Source: Pseudomonadales bacterium (GTDB lineage: Bacteria > Pseudomonadota > Gammaproteobacteria > Pseudomonadales > Halieaceae). Taken from it: DNA of 64,000 nt. Position 1 is the first letter of the stretch. The number at the start of each line of letters is the position of its first letter. The DNA lies in contig JACKNU010000008.1 of the NCBI GenBank assembly GCA_024234675.1, positions 49,291 to 113,290 on the forward strand, written 5' to 3'. Positions 1-8,173 of this stretch are shown in pieces. The translations under genes and the position numbers were made by a program. The notes under the pieces were generated by a model. It saw only the letters and a program-made list of their open reading frames with translations, did not search any database and had not been told where the DNA came from.

Positions 1-40
1 GGAAGCCTTCGAATGTATCGGCCGCGACCGCGGCGAATGA
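1..40 (+). CDS. C-terminal end of a truncated protein
   Basis: The window opens inside a possible reading frame. Reading from base 2, twelve codons (E-A-F-E-C-I-G-R-D-R-G-E) run to a TGA at 38-40, 32 bases before the esterase start. The charged tail is plausible as a protein end and the spacing fits a preceding gene on the same strand. Too little is visible to name a family, and a chance open frame this short cannot be excluded. Confidence 0.35.
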   Translation, partial: EAFECIGRDRGE

Positions 41-72
41 AGCGCAGGACTGCGCCACTACAGGAATCGATT

Positions 73-1002
73 ATGTCACTACACCCCCAGGCCAGCGCCC
101 TGCTGGAAGCACTCGAGGAAGCCCCCACAATCGGTCCCGGATCGGATCCCACCGAGCTGCGCGCACTCATGCGCGTGCCGCCGCCGGAGCATCCCGAGGC
201 GGTGGGCGGTCTCGAAGACCGACTGATACCAGGCCCCGCCGACCCTATCCCGGTGCGCATCTACACGCCGTCCGGTGAGGGCCCCTTCCCGCTGCTGGTG
301 TTTTTCCACGGCGGGGGCTTTGTACTGTGCGACCTGGACAGCCACGACGCCACCTGCCGGGCACTGTGCAACGAGGCGACCGCGGTAGTGGTTTCCGTGG
401 CCTACCGGCTGGCGCCGGAACACCCCTACCCCGCAGGGCCGGAGGATTGCTTTGCCGCGACCTGCTGGGCCGCCGGACAGGCGCAGGCACTGGGCGCCGA
501 TGCCCGCCGCCTGGGGGTGGTCGGCGACAGTGCTGGAGGCTGCCTCGCGGCGGCGGTGACGCTGATGGCGAGACAGGCGGGCGGTCCGGCCATAGCATTC
601 CAGGGCCTGATCTACCCGGTCACCAATTGCGCCTTTGATACGCCCTCGTACCGTGACAACGCCCAGGGCTACTACCTGACCCGGGAGGCCATGCAGTGGT
701 TCTGGGAGCAGTACCTCAGCGACCCGGCGCAGGCTGACGAACCCTACGCCTCGCCGCTGCGGGCTGCCGACCTGGCCGGACTGCCGGCCGCCTCCCTGGT
801 GACCGCCGGCTATGACCCCCTGCGGGACGAGGGCAGGGCCTACGGGCAGGCGCTGGCCGCCGCGGGTGTGCCGGTGCAGTTGCACCACTTCGCCCGGCAC
901 TTCCACGGTTTTGCGGGCATGCTGGGCATTCTCGACGATGCGCGCCCGGCCCTGCGCCTGATCGCCGGGGATTTTCACAGCGCCCTCGATGGGACCGCCT
1001 GA
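73..1002 (+). CDS. alpha/beta hydrolase, HSL-family esterase
   Basis: A 309-residue cytoplasmic carboxylesterase/lipase of the hormone-sensitive-lipase (type IV) family, expected to hydrolyse short or medium acyl esters. Seen: the oxyanion-hole motif HGGGF at residues 79-83, the nucleophile elbow GDSAG at 151-155 (Ser153), then Asp248 in DPLRDEG and His278 in FHGF, giving the full catalytic triad at family spacing. The ATG at 73 was chosen because AGGA lies at a good distance before it and because the region upstream (13-72) codes for an arginine-rich stretch unlike family N-termini. It is convergent with the ChaC gene, the stops being about 10 bases apart. The substrate cannot be read from the sequence. 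Confidence 0.88.
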   Translation: MSLHPQASALLEALEEAPTIGPGSDPTELRALMRVPPPEHPEAVGGLEDRLIPGPADPIPVRIYTPSGEGPFPLLVFFHGGGFVLCDLDSHDATCRALCNEATAVVVSVAYRLAPEHPYPAGPEDCFAATCWAAGQAQALGADARRLGVVGDSAGGCLAAAVTLMARQAGGPAIAFQGLIYPVTNCAFDTPSYRDNAQGYYLTREAMQWFWEQYLSDPAQADEPYASPLRAADLAGLPAASLVTAGYDPLRDEGRAYGQALAAAGVPVQLHHFARHFHGFAGMLGILDDARPALRLIAGDFHSALDGTA

Positions 1003-1012
1003 CAGCCACCAC

Positions 1013-1540
1013 TCAGGTCGCCAGCAACAGGGCCTCCAACTCCCGCACATGGGGGTCTGGATCGTCCAGCTCGCGCAGCGCCGCCGCCAGTTGCAGCAGG
1101 TAGTCGCGATTGCTGCCACTGGGGCCATGGGAGCGGGCGATGTGCGCGGCTATCTCCGGCAGGGACGCCGGCCCCAGGAACGCCGGGTTGTCGGCGCGGG
1201 CCACGTACAGGATACCGCCCACCTCGCGCTGCCCGGGCTGCAGCGACATGGTGACGGCGTGACGCTCGTAACCGTTTTTCTCGCGGTGATCCAGGTGTTT
1301 GAACACCGCGTGCTCCACCCGGTAGGCGACACCCTTGCACACGGCGCCGGGCGAGCGCACCAGGGTAACCACGCGGCCCGGGGCCTGGGGCGTGCCGCGG
1401 TGGTCGTGGGATCCCTGCCAGAACCGGCGCTCCCAGCCGACGACCGCCGCCGTAGCCTGTTCCAGGAAAGGGAAATCAACCTTGTAGATCAGCGAGCCAT
1501 AGCCAAATACCCAGGTCGATTCCTGCCCACTGTCGCTCAC
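1013..1540 (-). CDS. ChaC-like gamma-glutamylcyclotransferase
   Basis: A 175-residue member of the ChaC/GGCT family, which cleaves glutathione to 5-oxoproline and Cys-Gly in the cytoplasm. The N-terminal FGYGSL substrate-binding signature and the internal RExxGY segment holding the likely catalytic glutamate are both present, and the length matches short bacterial ChaC proteins. The start is a GTG at 1540 preceded by AAGGGGG; a longer open frame continues upstream but lies in another frame across the neighbouring dehydrogenase gene and is a shadow. It follows the zinc dehydrogenase gene by 47 bases on the same strand and may be transcribed with it. Whether it acts on glutathione or on another gamma-glutamyl compound is not decidable here. 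Confidence 0.85.
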   Translation of the reverse strand: MSDSGQESTWVFGYGSLIYKVDFPFLEQATAAVVGWERRFWQGSHDHRGTPQAPGRVVTLVRSPGAVCKGVAYRVEHAVFKHLDHREKNGYERHAVTMSLQPGQREVGGILYVARADNPAFLGPASLPEIAAHIARSHGPSGSNRDYLLQLAAALRELDDPDPHVRELEALLLAT

Positions 1541-1587
1541 CCCTGTTGCCCCCTTGCAAATCCGACGGATACTGCCCCGCCAGCGCC

Positions 1588-2667
1588 CTACTCGAAGCTG
1601 ATCATGATCTTGGCCTCGTGCTCCGGCGTGGCCAGCGTTGCGAAGGCTTCCGTCACGCCCTCGGGTTTTACCACGCTGGTTATCATGGGCGCTGCATCCA
1701 GCTTGCCATCGGCAATATCGTAAAGAGTCTGGCCATATTCCTCGCCGCTGTAGGCAAAGGCAAAGCTCAGGTTGAGTTCCTTGCCGATGGCCACGACTGG
1801 CTCGAAGCTGTCCAGCTCCATGCACACCCCCACCACCACGATACGCGAGCGCGGCGGCGCATCCAGCATGATCTGCTGGATCAGGCCCGGCACGCCCACG
1901 CACTCGAATATCACACAGGGCCGGGCGCGGGTATCCAGGCCCAGCATCGCCATGGGGCCGGTGGCATCGTAATCCGCCGGAGCGCCGGCTTCCAGCCAGC
2001 TGCGATAGGGTGATTTCTCGGCGGGGTTGACCACCACGTCCGCACCCATTTTTTCCGCCAGTGCCCGCCGGCCGGCGGAAAAGTCGGAGGCGATGACCGG
2101 GCCGTAGCCGCGCGCCTTGAGGGCCAGGATCACGGCCAGCCCTATGGGTCCACAACCTATCACCAGGGGGATCTCATCGCCCTGCAGCGCCGCTCGCGCC
2201 ACCGCGTGCGTGGCCACCGCCATCGGCTCGGTGAGCGCCGCGATATTGCTGGGCAGGTCGACCGGCACAGGCACCATCATCGGCTCCTGTACCACCATGA
2301 GTTCGCCATAACCACCGGGGTACTTGTTGGAGTAGCCGATATTTTCCAGCCCGTCGGGACGAACCACCAGGGGCACCGCGCACACCCTGCTACCAGGCTT
2401 GAGTTTTCTCTCGGTGCCGGGCCCATAGTCGATAATTTCGCCGCAGAACTCGTGGCCGAACACCACCCCCTGGGCGGGATCGAACTCCAGCGGTATGCCG
2501 CCGCGCTTGAACCCCTGCAGGGCGCTCTCACAATGGTGGAACATATGCAGGTCGGAGCCACAGATACCACAGGCCAGGGTTCTGACCAGTACCTCGCCGG
2601 GGCCGGGTTCGGGATCCTTCACCTGCTCGACATTCATTGCGTCATTGCGCATCACAACGGCTTTCAT
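1588..2667 (-). CDS. zinc-binding alcohol dehydrogenase family protein
   Basis: A 359-residue medium-chain dehydrogenase/reductase. Catalytic-zinc ligands are visible in GICGSD (Cys36) and GHE (His72, Glu73), and a Rossmann domain follows around residues 165-260 with the GCGPIG nucleotide loop. The four-cysteine structural-zinc lobe of classical alcohol dehydrogenases is absent; that part is replaced by a PGGYGELMVV segment. The family oxidises secondary alcohols, polyols or amino-alcohols with NAD(P); the substrate is unknown. A strong sigma70-like promoter lies directly upstream, and chaC follows on the same strand. Confidence 0.85.
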   Translation of the reverse strand: MKAVVMRNDAMNVEQVKDPEPGPGEVLVRTLACGICGSDLHMFHHCESALQGFKRGGIPLEFDPAQGVVFGHEFCGEIIDYGPGTERKLKPGSRVCAVPLVVRPDGLENIGYSNKYPGGYGELMVVQEPMMVPVPVDLPSNIAALTEPMAVATHAVARAALQGDEIPLVIGCGPIGLAVILALKARGYGPVIASDFSAGRRALAEKMGADVVVNPAEKSPYRSWLEAGAPADYDATGPMAMLGLDTRARPCVIFECVGVPGLIQQIMLDAPPRSRIVVVGVCMELDSFEPVVAIGKELNLSFAFAYSGEEYGQTLYDIADGKLDAAPMITSVVKPEGVTEAFATLATPEHEAKIMISFE

Positions 2668-2700
2668 AATAGTTTTCGCCCGGCTGTTTATGGTCAGATC

Positions 2701-2728
2701 ACTATAGGCAGCGCAGCGCCTGTGTCAA
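2701..2728 (-). promoter_or_regulatory. sigma70-type promoter for the zinc dehydrogenase
   Basis: On the minus strand a perfect -35 box TTGACA (2728-2723) is followed after 16 bases by TATAGT (2706-2701). The predicted transcription start near 2694 leaves a leader of about 27 bases before the ATG at 2667. Such a close match is unusual in this GC-rich sequence and it has no other gene to serve. Confidence 0.7.
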
Positions 2729-2813
2729 TTCCGCCAGCAGCTACCGCTGCGCAGGACGGGGAACCAGTGGAGCGGCAAATCCACATCCGCTCCCGGCATC
2801 GCCCAGCCAGCGC

Positions 2814-3833
2814 CTACCAGCTGTAACCGAATCTCAGCTGGTAGGTTTCGTCGAGCTTGTCGACATCCTGCACCGCGCCGCCGTTGTACTCATACTTGAT
2901 TTCCGCGCCCGCCGTCAGGCCATAGACAATGGGCAAGCCGATACCGATGGTGGTATTGACCAGCTGCCGCTCCAGGTGGCTGAAATTGATAATCCCGTCG
3001 GCATGGACGTAGAACTCTGTGTCGGGAATGATGTCGGTGCTCAGGCGCACCTCCCAATTGGAACCCCAGTAGTCGTCGGTGGGCGCCTCGTTGTAATCCT
3101 CCTCCACAAATACCAGGCCCAGTTCCGCGTGCATGGCCAGCAGCGGGGTATCAAAATACTGCCGCCCCAGGTAGGGACCAACCGTGGTGCGCAGGTTCAG
3201 GTCGGCGAATTTATCCTGCTCCAGGGCCAGCTGGAAGCCCAGATAATCATCCGGCTTGCGCGCCCTGAAGCGATCGTACTTGCCGCGCAGTTTCGAGGCA
3301 TCCTTGTTCTCCACCCCGTTGGCTTCGTCCAGCTCCCAGGCACCGCGCAGGGTGTAGCGGTCTTCCAGGCTGCGCCAGATGCTCTCGAAATCGATATCCA
3401 GTTCGTCGGTGTCGGTATTGCCGCGCTCCATGGCCAGGGCTGAACTGACCTGGCCGAACCACTTGTAGCCGTCCCCGATGCGCCAGGGCTCCGGATTGAT
3501 CAGGGCCATGTCGGCGACATCGAACACGACCGGCTGCTGCCTCGCCGCCATCACCAGCATGCGCTGGTCCCGCTTGACGATCTGCTTGTCACGGTAAACG
3601 GTGCCATCCTTCATCATCAGGGTGACCTTCTGGTCGGCCACCACGCTGACGATATTGGCCTGCTGGACCTTCAGCTGCCCGGCGAAGGGAGTGTCGAAGA
3701 TCACCTCGCTTTCGCTGGCGCTGACCAGTTTGCCGATCAGCCGCGAGCCGTTCTTCATAAGCAATTCGTCTGCCGCGGACCAGTTGGCCAGCATCAGCAA
3801 GACAATAAATGCAACAGCGTGCCTGGCGGTCAT
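2814..3833 (-). CDS. DUF481 outer-membrane-type protein
   Basis: A 339-residue exported protein. Residues 1-21 form a signal peptide ending in WSAA. Residues about 22-100 contain a small beta-rich region around LLMKNGSRLIGKLV and VTLMMKDGTVYRDK. The rest is a DUF481 (YdiY-like) domain of alternating amphipathic strands that ends in an aromatic residue (RFGYSW), typical of a porin-like barrel inserted by the BAM machinery. The SD GGAGGG stands at good spacing. It follows the DUF4124 gene by 56 bases. Function of the family is unknown; DUF481 members in this group are often salt-induced, which is background knowledge and not visible here. Confidence 0.85.
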   Translation of the reverse strand: MTARHAVAFIVLLMLANWSAADELLMKNGSRLIGKLVSASESEVIFDTPFAGQLKVQQANIVSVVADQKVTLMMKDGTVYRDKQIVKRDQRMLVMAARQQPVVFDVADMALINPEPWRIGDGYKWFGQVSSALAMERGNTDTDELDIDFESIWRSLEDRYTLRGAWELDEANGVENKDASKLRGKYDRFRARKPDDYLGFQLALEQDKFADLNLRTTVGPYLGRQYFDTPLLAMHAELGLVFVEEDYNEAPTDDYWGSNWEVRLSTDIIPDTEFYVHADGIINFSHLERQLVNTTIGIGLPIVYGLTAGAEIKYEYNGGAVQDVDKLDETYQLRFGYSW

Positions 3834-3889
3834 AGGGACTGCCCTCCAGTGGTCGGAAAATTTCGGAATTTACAGCAAGTAGAAGGCGC

Positions 3890-4474
3890 TTACTTTTCGA
3901 ACGCGGCCCTCACCTGCGGACTGTAACCCTTGCGCACCAGCGAGGCGGGGTAATCATGCCCGCCACTATAGGGCACCAGCTTGGGCGGTCGCATGGGCGG
4001 ACGCGCGATGGGATGCGTCGGATGCGGCCTGTCCCATCCCGGGCGGCGCACGGGATAGGGATAATAAACCGGGTATCCTCCCGATTCGATGATATAGGTC
4101 GGCGGCGCCTGCACCGCCTGTTCCCGGGCGCGCTGCTCGCGCAGCTCGGCCCGCTGTTGTTCGCGCGCCACACGGTCCGCCGCCATGCGATCGGTGGTCT
4201 TGCGCATGGCCTCGAGGCGCTGTTGCTCAGTCTCGGTCAGCTCCGGGTCCTGTACCTCGATAACCAGTGTCTCTACATTCACCTCGCCCTCGGGCTGGGT
4301 ATCGGAGTAGCTGACCACGCCGTTCTCATCCACGCTCTTGTATACCGTCGCGGCCTGTGAAACGACAGCCCAGGACAGCGCAGTCACGCCCAGGGCGATG
4401 GTAACCGGGACGCACAGGAAGGCGGAGAACCTCGAACGCCGTCCGCCGGCAAGTGAAAAAGAAGGCTGGCACAT
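3890..4474 (-). CDS. DUF4124 domain periplasmic/envelope protein
   Basis: A 194-residue protein. A hydrophobic segment (about residues 12-36) precedes the DUF4124 core VYKSVDENGVVSYSDTQP, a fold found at the N-terminus of many proteobacterial envelope proteins. A glutamine/arginine/glutamate-rich coiled region (about 80-120) and a proline/tyrosine-rich tail rich in PYP and RPP turns follow. The ATG at 4474 is preferred over a longer frame start at 4564 because the extra residues are not signal-like. No good SD is visible and a TATAAT element lies only a few bases upstream, so the transcript may be leaderless. Function unknown. Confidence 0.75.
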   Translation of the reverse strand: MCQPSFSLAGGRRSRFSAFLCVPVTIALGVTALSWAVVSQAATVYKSVDENGVVSYSDTQPEGEVNVETLVIEVQDPELTETEQQRLEAMRKTTDRMAADRVAREQQRAELREQRAREQAVQAPPTYIIESGGYPVYYPYPVRRPGWDRPHPTHPIARPPMRPPKLVPYSGGHDYPASLVRKGYSPQVRAAFEK

Positions 4475-4481
4475 GTGGCAG

Positions 4482-4510
4482 ATTATACTTGATAGCGCGG
4501 CGGCTGTTGA
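4482..4510 (-). promoter_or_regulatory. possible promoter of the DUF4124 gene (leaderless?)
   Basis: On the minus strand a perfect TATAAT (4487-4482) is preceded, after 17 bases, by a weak -35 TCAACA (4510-4505). A start site 6-7 bases after the -10 would fall at about 4475, next to the ATG at 4474, so the mRNA would have almost no leader. The -10 is strong, the -35 is poor. Confidence 0.45.
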
Positions 4511-4621
4511 TCTATAAGGGAGCAAGCAGGAGCGCAGCGCCACTGCGGACCAGGCGACCTGCACGCAGCCAAGCCAGCCGCTGGCAGCGCTCCCCCACCA
4601 CCCGCAAGAAAGGTGATATTT

Positions 4622-4882
4622 ATGTTTAGTTTCAAGCAGATAGGATTGATAACGGTCACTGTCGCCATGTCCGGTGCCGCCGTTGCCCAGGAGATGCGCT
4701 GCGGCAATGAACTGATTTCAGGGGACCAGATACATCCCCTGCTCAAGACCCAGGTGCTGGAGATATGCGGCGAGCCTACCACCCGGGACTACGATCGCTG
4801 GTATTACCAGGAACAGGGCAAGATCCTGGTCTTCAACGGCAATGATGAGCTGGATCATATCGAGGACGCCAACGAGGAGTAG
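4622..4882 (+). CDS. DUF2845 small exported protein
   Basis: An 86-residue protein with a signal peptide (residues 1-22, ending AAVAQ) and a mature part containing MRCGNELISxGD, VLEICGEP and a final acidic tail. Two cysteines in the mature part could form a disulfide in the periplasm. The RCGNxLIxxGD ... CGEPxxR pattern matches DUF2845, a family of small periplasmic proteins without known function. The ATG at 4622 is chosen over the GTG at 4613 because AAAGG sits directly across that GTG and at proper distance from the ATG. It is divergent from the DUF4124 gene. Confidence 0.75.
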   Translation: MFSFKQIGLITVTVAMSGAAVAQEMRCGNELISGDQIHPLLKTQVLEICGEPTTRDYDRWYYQEQGKILVFNGNDELDHIEDANEE

Positions 4883-4951
4883 CAGCGTCGCTGCATTCGT
4901 GGCCGCGCGCCGTGCGCGACCGATGTGCATGACCCGTGACAGGACCAACGC

Positions 4952-7546
4952 ATGACCCTTAGATGGCTGATGATGGCGGGGCTAAGCACCGCTTGTGTAG
5001 TAATGAGCGGCTGTGCGGGCCAGGATGGCCCCTACGTGTCCCTGGCGGAGGAGGCGGCGCCCGTCGCTTCCACAGCCCCCACCGAGCCGGGTTCCGCCAC
5101 GCCGGCTGCTGCCGCGGCGATAGCCGCCGAGACGGGTGCCGGCAGCTGGCCCCGCAGCTATACGCTCAGCGATGCCACCCTGCGGGTGTTCCAGCCACAG
5201 GTAGAGTCCTGGCAGGACAACCTGCTCCGCTTCCGGGTGGCGGCCGATGCCAGCACGGGCAGCGGTGACAAGCAGGAGTTCGGGGTGTTCTTCGGGAATG
5301 CCCGCACCCAGGTGGACCGCAGCAGTCGCAGCGTCACCCTGGCGGATGTCACCCTCACCCGCAGCAATTTTCCCACCCTGGCGGACAATGGCGACGCCTA
5401 CCGCCAGGCGCTACAGCAACAACTGGCCGCCAGCGTCACCACCATCTCGCTGGACAGGCTGCAGGCCTCCCTGGCCGCTTCGGGCTCGGTGCAGAGCGCG
5501 CCGGTGACGGTGCGCAACGTACCACCCGAGATCATCGTCAGCGATTCGCCCGCCATCCTCATTCCCATCGCCGGAGAGCCTGTGATCAAGGCCGTGCCCG
5601 ACAGCAATTTCCAGCGGGTTATCAACACCCGGGCGCTGCTCCTGCGCAGCGGCGACGACGGCCCCTGGTACCTGCACGTCTACGACGGCTGGTTGCAGGC
5701 GACTTCCCTGCAGGGGGACTGGACCAAGGCCGGCAAACCGCCGGCTGGCGTCGACACGGTAGCTGAAAAACTCGCCAGGGCGGGACAGGCCAACCTGCTG
5801 GATGGTGGCGCGGCCAAGCCGGCGCCTACGCTGGCGAACGGGGTGCCGATGATCTACCTCCGCGAGCAACCGGCGGAGCTGATCGTATTCAAGGGCAAAC
5901 CCCGCTACCAGCCGATTCAGGACACCAGGCTGCTGTGGGCCGACAACACCACCGCCGATGTCATCATCGATACCGTAGACAATCACTACTACCTGCTGCT
6001 GTCGGGACGCTGGTATCGCTCCACCTCACTGGACGACGGCCCCTGGAGCTACGTCGCCAGCGACGCCCTGCCCCCCGACTTCAGCCGGATACCGCCGTCC
6101 TCCCCCGCCGGTGTGGTGCTGGCGGCCGTGGCAGGCACCCCCCAGGCCAGGGAGGCGGTGATCGAAAACAGTATTCCCCAGACCGCGAATGTGCGCCGCA
6201 CGGGCGGCCCGACCTTCCAGCCCGAACTGGACGGCGCGGCCCGGTGGCGGGACATCGAGGGTACCGACCTGCAATACGTGGTTAATTCCGAGACGCCGAT
6301 AATCCAGGTGCCGGGCGGCGGCCTCTACGCCCTCAACGCCGGTGTATGGTTTACCGCCCTCGCCCTGACAGACCAGTGGACCGTGGCCACCTCGGTGCCG
6401 GCCGGGATTTACAGTATTCCCCCCAGCTCATCGCTGTACTACGTGACCTATGTGCGCATCTACGGCTACGACCAGCAGTATGTGTACGAAGGCTATACGC
6501 CCGGCTACCTGGGCACTGTCGAGGCGCCGGACGGCACCGTGGTCTACGGCACCGGTTACAACTACACGCCCTGGGTTGGAGACGTCTACTATGCCGCCCC
6601 GGATACCTACGGCGTCCAGGCCCAGCCGATCTACAACCAGGAAACAGGCATGGCGTACGGTTTCGGCCTGGGCCTGACCACAGCGGCCATGATGGATGCC
6701 TGGTATAATCCCGTTTACTACAGCCCCTACTACTACGGTTACCCCTGCTGCGGCTCCACCAGTGCCAATGTCTACGGCCACTGGGGAGCTACCCAGGTAT
6801 CGGGCACCCGTACCTACTACAGCGATTCATCGGGCAAGGTAGGAGTGAAATCCAGCGGCAACTATTACGACGATCGCACCGGCACCAGCGGCACCTACTC
6901 TACCAACCGCTATGAAAACCCCTACCAGGGCCAGGCGGGGCGCAGCATGGATCGCACCATGAACACCGCTGCCGGCGGCAGCGGTGAGGTCGATCGCAGC
7001 GAAACCTACAACGCCAACCACAACCAGACCAGTTACGACAGCAGCGGCTCTTTCACCACCGCCGGCGGCAGCACCGTCAGCCGTGATACCGACGACTCCT
7101 GGGGCAACCAGGGGGACTCCACCTCCCACGATACCACCGTGGACAACGCCCGCACCGGCCAGACCAACACCTACAGCTCCGGATCCAGCGATGGTGACCA
7201 TTACGCCAGTGCCAATGGCCAGAACTACCGCAATGACGGCAGCGGCTGGCAGAAACAGACTGCGGACGGCTGGCAGGACGCTTCCCGCGAGGACACCTCA
7301 TGGGCGGACCGCGAACAGCAGGCACGCAGCCAGGGAGACGCCAGGGCCAGCAGCTTCCAGGGTTCAGCGGGGGGCGCAGATCGCAGTTTCGGGGGCGGTG
7401 ATTCCAGCCTGGGCGGCGGCGCTCGCAGTTTCGGTGGTGGTGATCGCAGTTTCGGCGGTGGCGGCTGGGGCTCGCATTTCGGTGGCGGCGGTTTCGGCGG
7501 TCGCTTCGGGGGCGGCGGTTTCGGCGGTTTCCACGGCCGTCGCTGA
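4952..7546 (+). CDS. large lipoprotein with W-repeat units and glycine-rich tail
   Basis: An 864-residue surface or periplasmic lipoprotein of unknown function. A type II signal sequence ends in M-S-G-C with the lipidated Cys21. The globular part (about residues 45-520) holds three related units, each a tyrosine-rich strand followed by a W-x-x-x-x-S/A-L-x-D/G-x-W turn: WLQATSLQGDW, WYRSTSLDDGPW and WFTALALTDQW. Two are followed by an IPPSSP/IPPSSS linker. From about residue 490 the protein is tyrosine- and glycine-rich (YGYDQQYVYEGYTPGYLG), then serine/threonine/asparagine-rich, and it ends in GGGDRSFGGGG-type repeats. Homologues are usually annotated as hypothetical or loosely as carbohydrate-binding; I see no proof of sugar binding. 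AGGA precedes the ATG. Confidence 0.75.
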   Translation: MTLRWLMMAGLSTACVVMSGCAGQDGPYVSLAEEAAPVASTAPTEPGSATPAAAAAIAAETGAGSWPRSYTLSDATLRVFQPQVESWQDNLLRFRVAADASTGSGDKQEFGVFFGNARTQVDRSSRSVTLADVTLTRSNFPTLADNGDAYRQALQQQLAASVTTISLDRLQASLAASGSVQSAPVTVRNVPPEIIVSDSPAILIPIAGEPVIKAVPDSNFQRVINTRALLLRSGDDGPWYLHVYDGWLQATSLQGDWTKAGKPPAGVDTVAEKLARAGQANLLDGGAAKPAPTLANGVPMIYLREQPAELIVFKGKPRYQPIQDTRLLWADNTTADVIIDTVDNHYYLLLSGRWYRSTSLDDGPWSYVASDALPPDFSRIPPSSPAGVVLAAVAGTPQAREAVIENSIPQTANVRRTGGPTFQPELDGAARWRDIEGTDLQYVVNSETPIIQVPGGGLYALNAGVWFTALALTDQWTVATSVPAGIYSIPPSSSLYYVTYVRIYGYDQQYVYEGYTPGYLGTVEAPDGTVVYGTGYNYTPWVGDVYYAAPDTYGVQAQPIYNQETGMAYGFGLGLTTAAMMDAWYNPVYYSPYYYGYPCCGSTSANVYGHWGATQVSGTRTYYSDSSGKVGVKSSGNYYDDRTGTSGTYSTNRYENPYQGQAGRSMDRTMNTAAGGSGEVDRSETYNANHNQTSYDSSGSFTTAGGSTVSRDTDDSWGNQGDSTSHDTTVDNARTGQTNTYSSGSSDGDHYASANGQNYRNDGSGWQKQTADGWQDASREDTSWADREQQARSQGDARASSFQGSAGGADRSFGGGDSSLGGGARSFGGGDRSFGGGGWGSHFGGGGFGGRFGGGGFGGFHGRR

Positions 7547-7556
7547 TACCCGGGGC

Positions 7557-7584
7557 GGCGCTGGCGGTCGGCTATGCCAGCGCC
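7557..7584. terminator. stem-loop after the lipoprotein gene
   Basis: A 9-bp perfect stem GGCGCTGGC / GCCAGCGCC with a 10-base loop begins 11 bases after the lipoprotein stop. No T-tract follows on either strand, so it is at best a weak or Rho-assisted terminator. It also overlaps the end of a possible small minus-strand frame. Confidence 0.35.
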
Positions 7585-7938
7585 AGCACCGCCAGCACAA
7601 CCGCCACGAAGCCCAGCAGCAATACCACCCCGTTTACCAGCATCAGTACCAGCGCCTTGCCCGCTGCAACGGCCAGGCCGGAGCCGTAAACGCGCCGCAA
7701 TCCGAGGGCTGTCCACATCCGACAGCGCTGCACCGACACCAGTATCGGTTACCGCAACCTCCGCCGGGCTGCGATCCCGCGCAGCCGGCGCGGCGACATC
7801 CTGGGCCGCCTCCGGCTGGGACGAATCCTGGCTCGTCAATGGCGTGACCAATACGGCATTCCCGGCAGTCATGGACATGACCAGGAACATGAAGAAACTG
7901 ATGATGAGGTATAGCCGCAGGGGAGGCCCTGCTACCAC
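7572..7938 (-). pseudogene. possible frameshifted small membrane protein
   Basis: Two minus-strand segments in adjacent frames look protein-like. The first (GTG at 7938) gives a hydrophobic stretch LYLIISFFMFLVMSM followed by an Ala/Pro/Gln-rich linker. The second, one frame over, could start at the ATG at 7718 and end at the TAG 7572-7574 (48 residues); it is a clear membrane helix (LVLMLVNGVVLLLGFVAVVL). Joined by a frame change somewhere in 7718-7790 they would make a protein of about 120 residues with two membrane segments. Alternatively the second is a free-standing small protein, or both are chance. Beyond 7572 the first frame runs into a proline/lysine repeat that is only the antisense of the lipoprotein's glycine repeats. 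Confidence 0.3.
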
Positions 7939-7976
7939 CGGCCACGCCCGCGCGCGGGGAGCGCCCGGGGCGGAAG

Positions 7977-8052
7977 TGGTGCCGGCACGGTGGATCGAAC
8001 ACCGGACCTACGCGTTACGAGTGCGTTGCTCTACCAACTGAGCTATGCCGGC
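7977..8052 (-). tRNA. tRNA-Thr (anticodon CGT)
   Basis: A complete 76-base cloverleaf: acceptor GCCGGCA/TGCCGGC, D-stem GCTC/GAGC, T-arm CGGTG-TTCGATC-CACCG, discriminator A and an encoded CCA end (7979-7977). The anticodon loop CTCGTAA gives CGT, reading ACG threonine codons. The anticodon stem ACGCA/CGCGT has one A-C mismatch next to the loop. A stable-RNA-type promoter lies immediately upstream. Confidence 0.95.
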
Positions 8053-8065
8053 ACGCAGGCGCCGC

Positions 8066-8094
8066 AGTATAGGCAAAGCGCCGGCAAGCGGCAA
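8066..8094 (-). promoter_or_regulatory. promoter of tRNA-Thr with GC-rich discriminator
   Basis: On the minus strand TTGCCG (8094-8089), a 17-base spacer and TATACT (8071-8066) precede a GC-only discriminator GCGGCGCC, the layout typical of stringently controlled stable-RNA promoters. The predicted start near 8059 is about 7 bases before the mature tRNA 5' end. Confidence 0.72.
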
Positions 8095-8173
8095 CCGGCA
8101 CAAGCGGCGAAATTTGACAATCCGCAAAGCAGTCGCCCGGTGACTCTCCCACACTGTGCGCAAATGAACTGGT

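Noticed and set aside
7225..7570. Proline/lysine-repeat protein on the minus strand
   Set aside because: The repeat is just the antisense of the glycine-rich codons at the end of the lipoprotein gene.
8114..8140. TTGACA on the plus strand as promoter of the aldehyde dehydrogenase gene
   Set aside because: No -10-like hexamer occurs at 16-18 bases from it.
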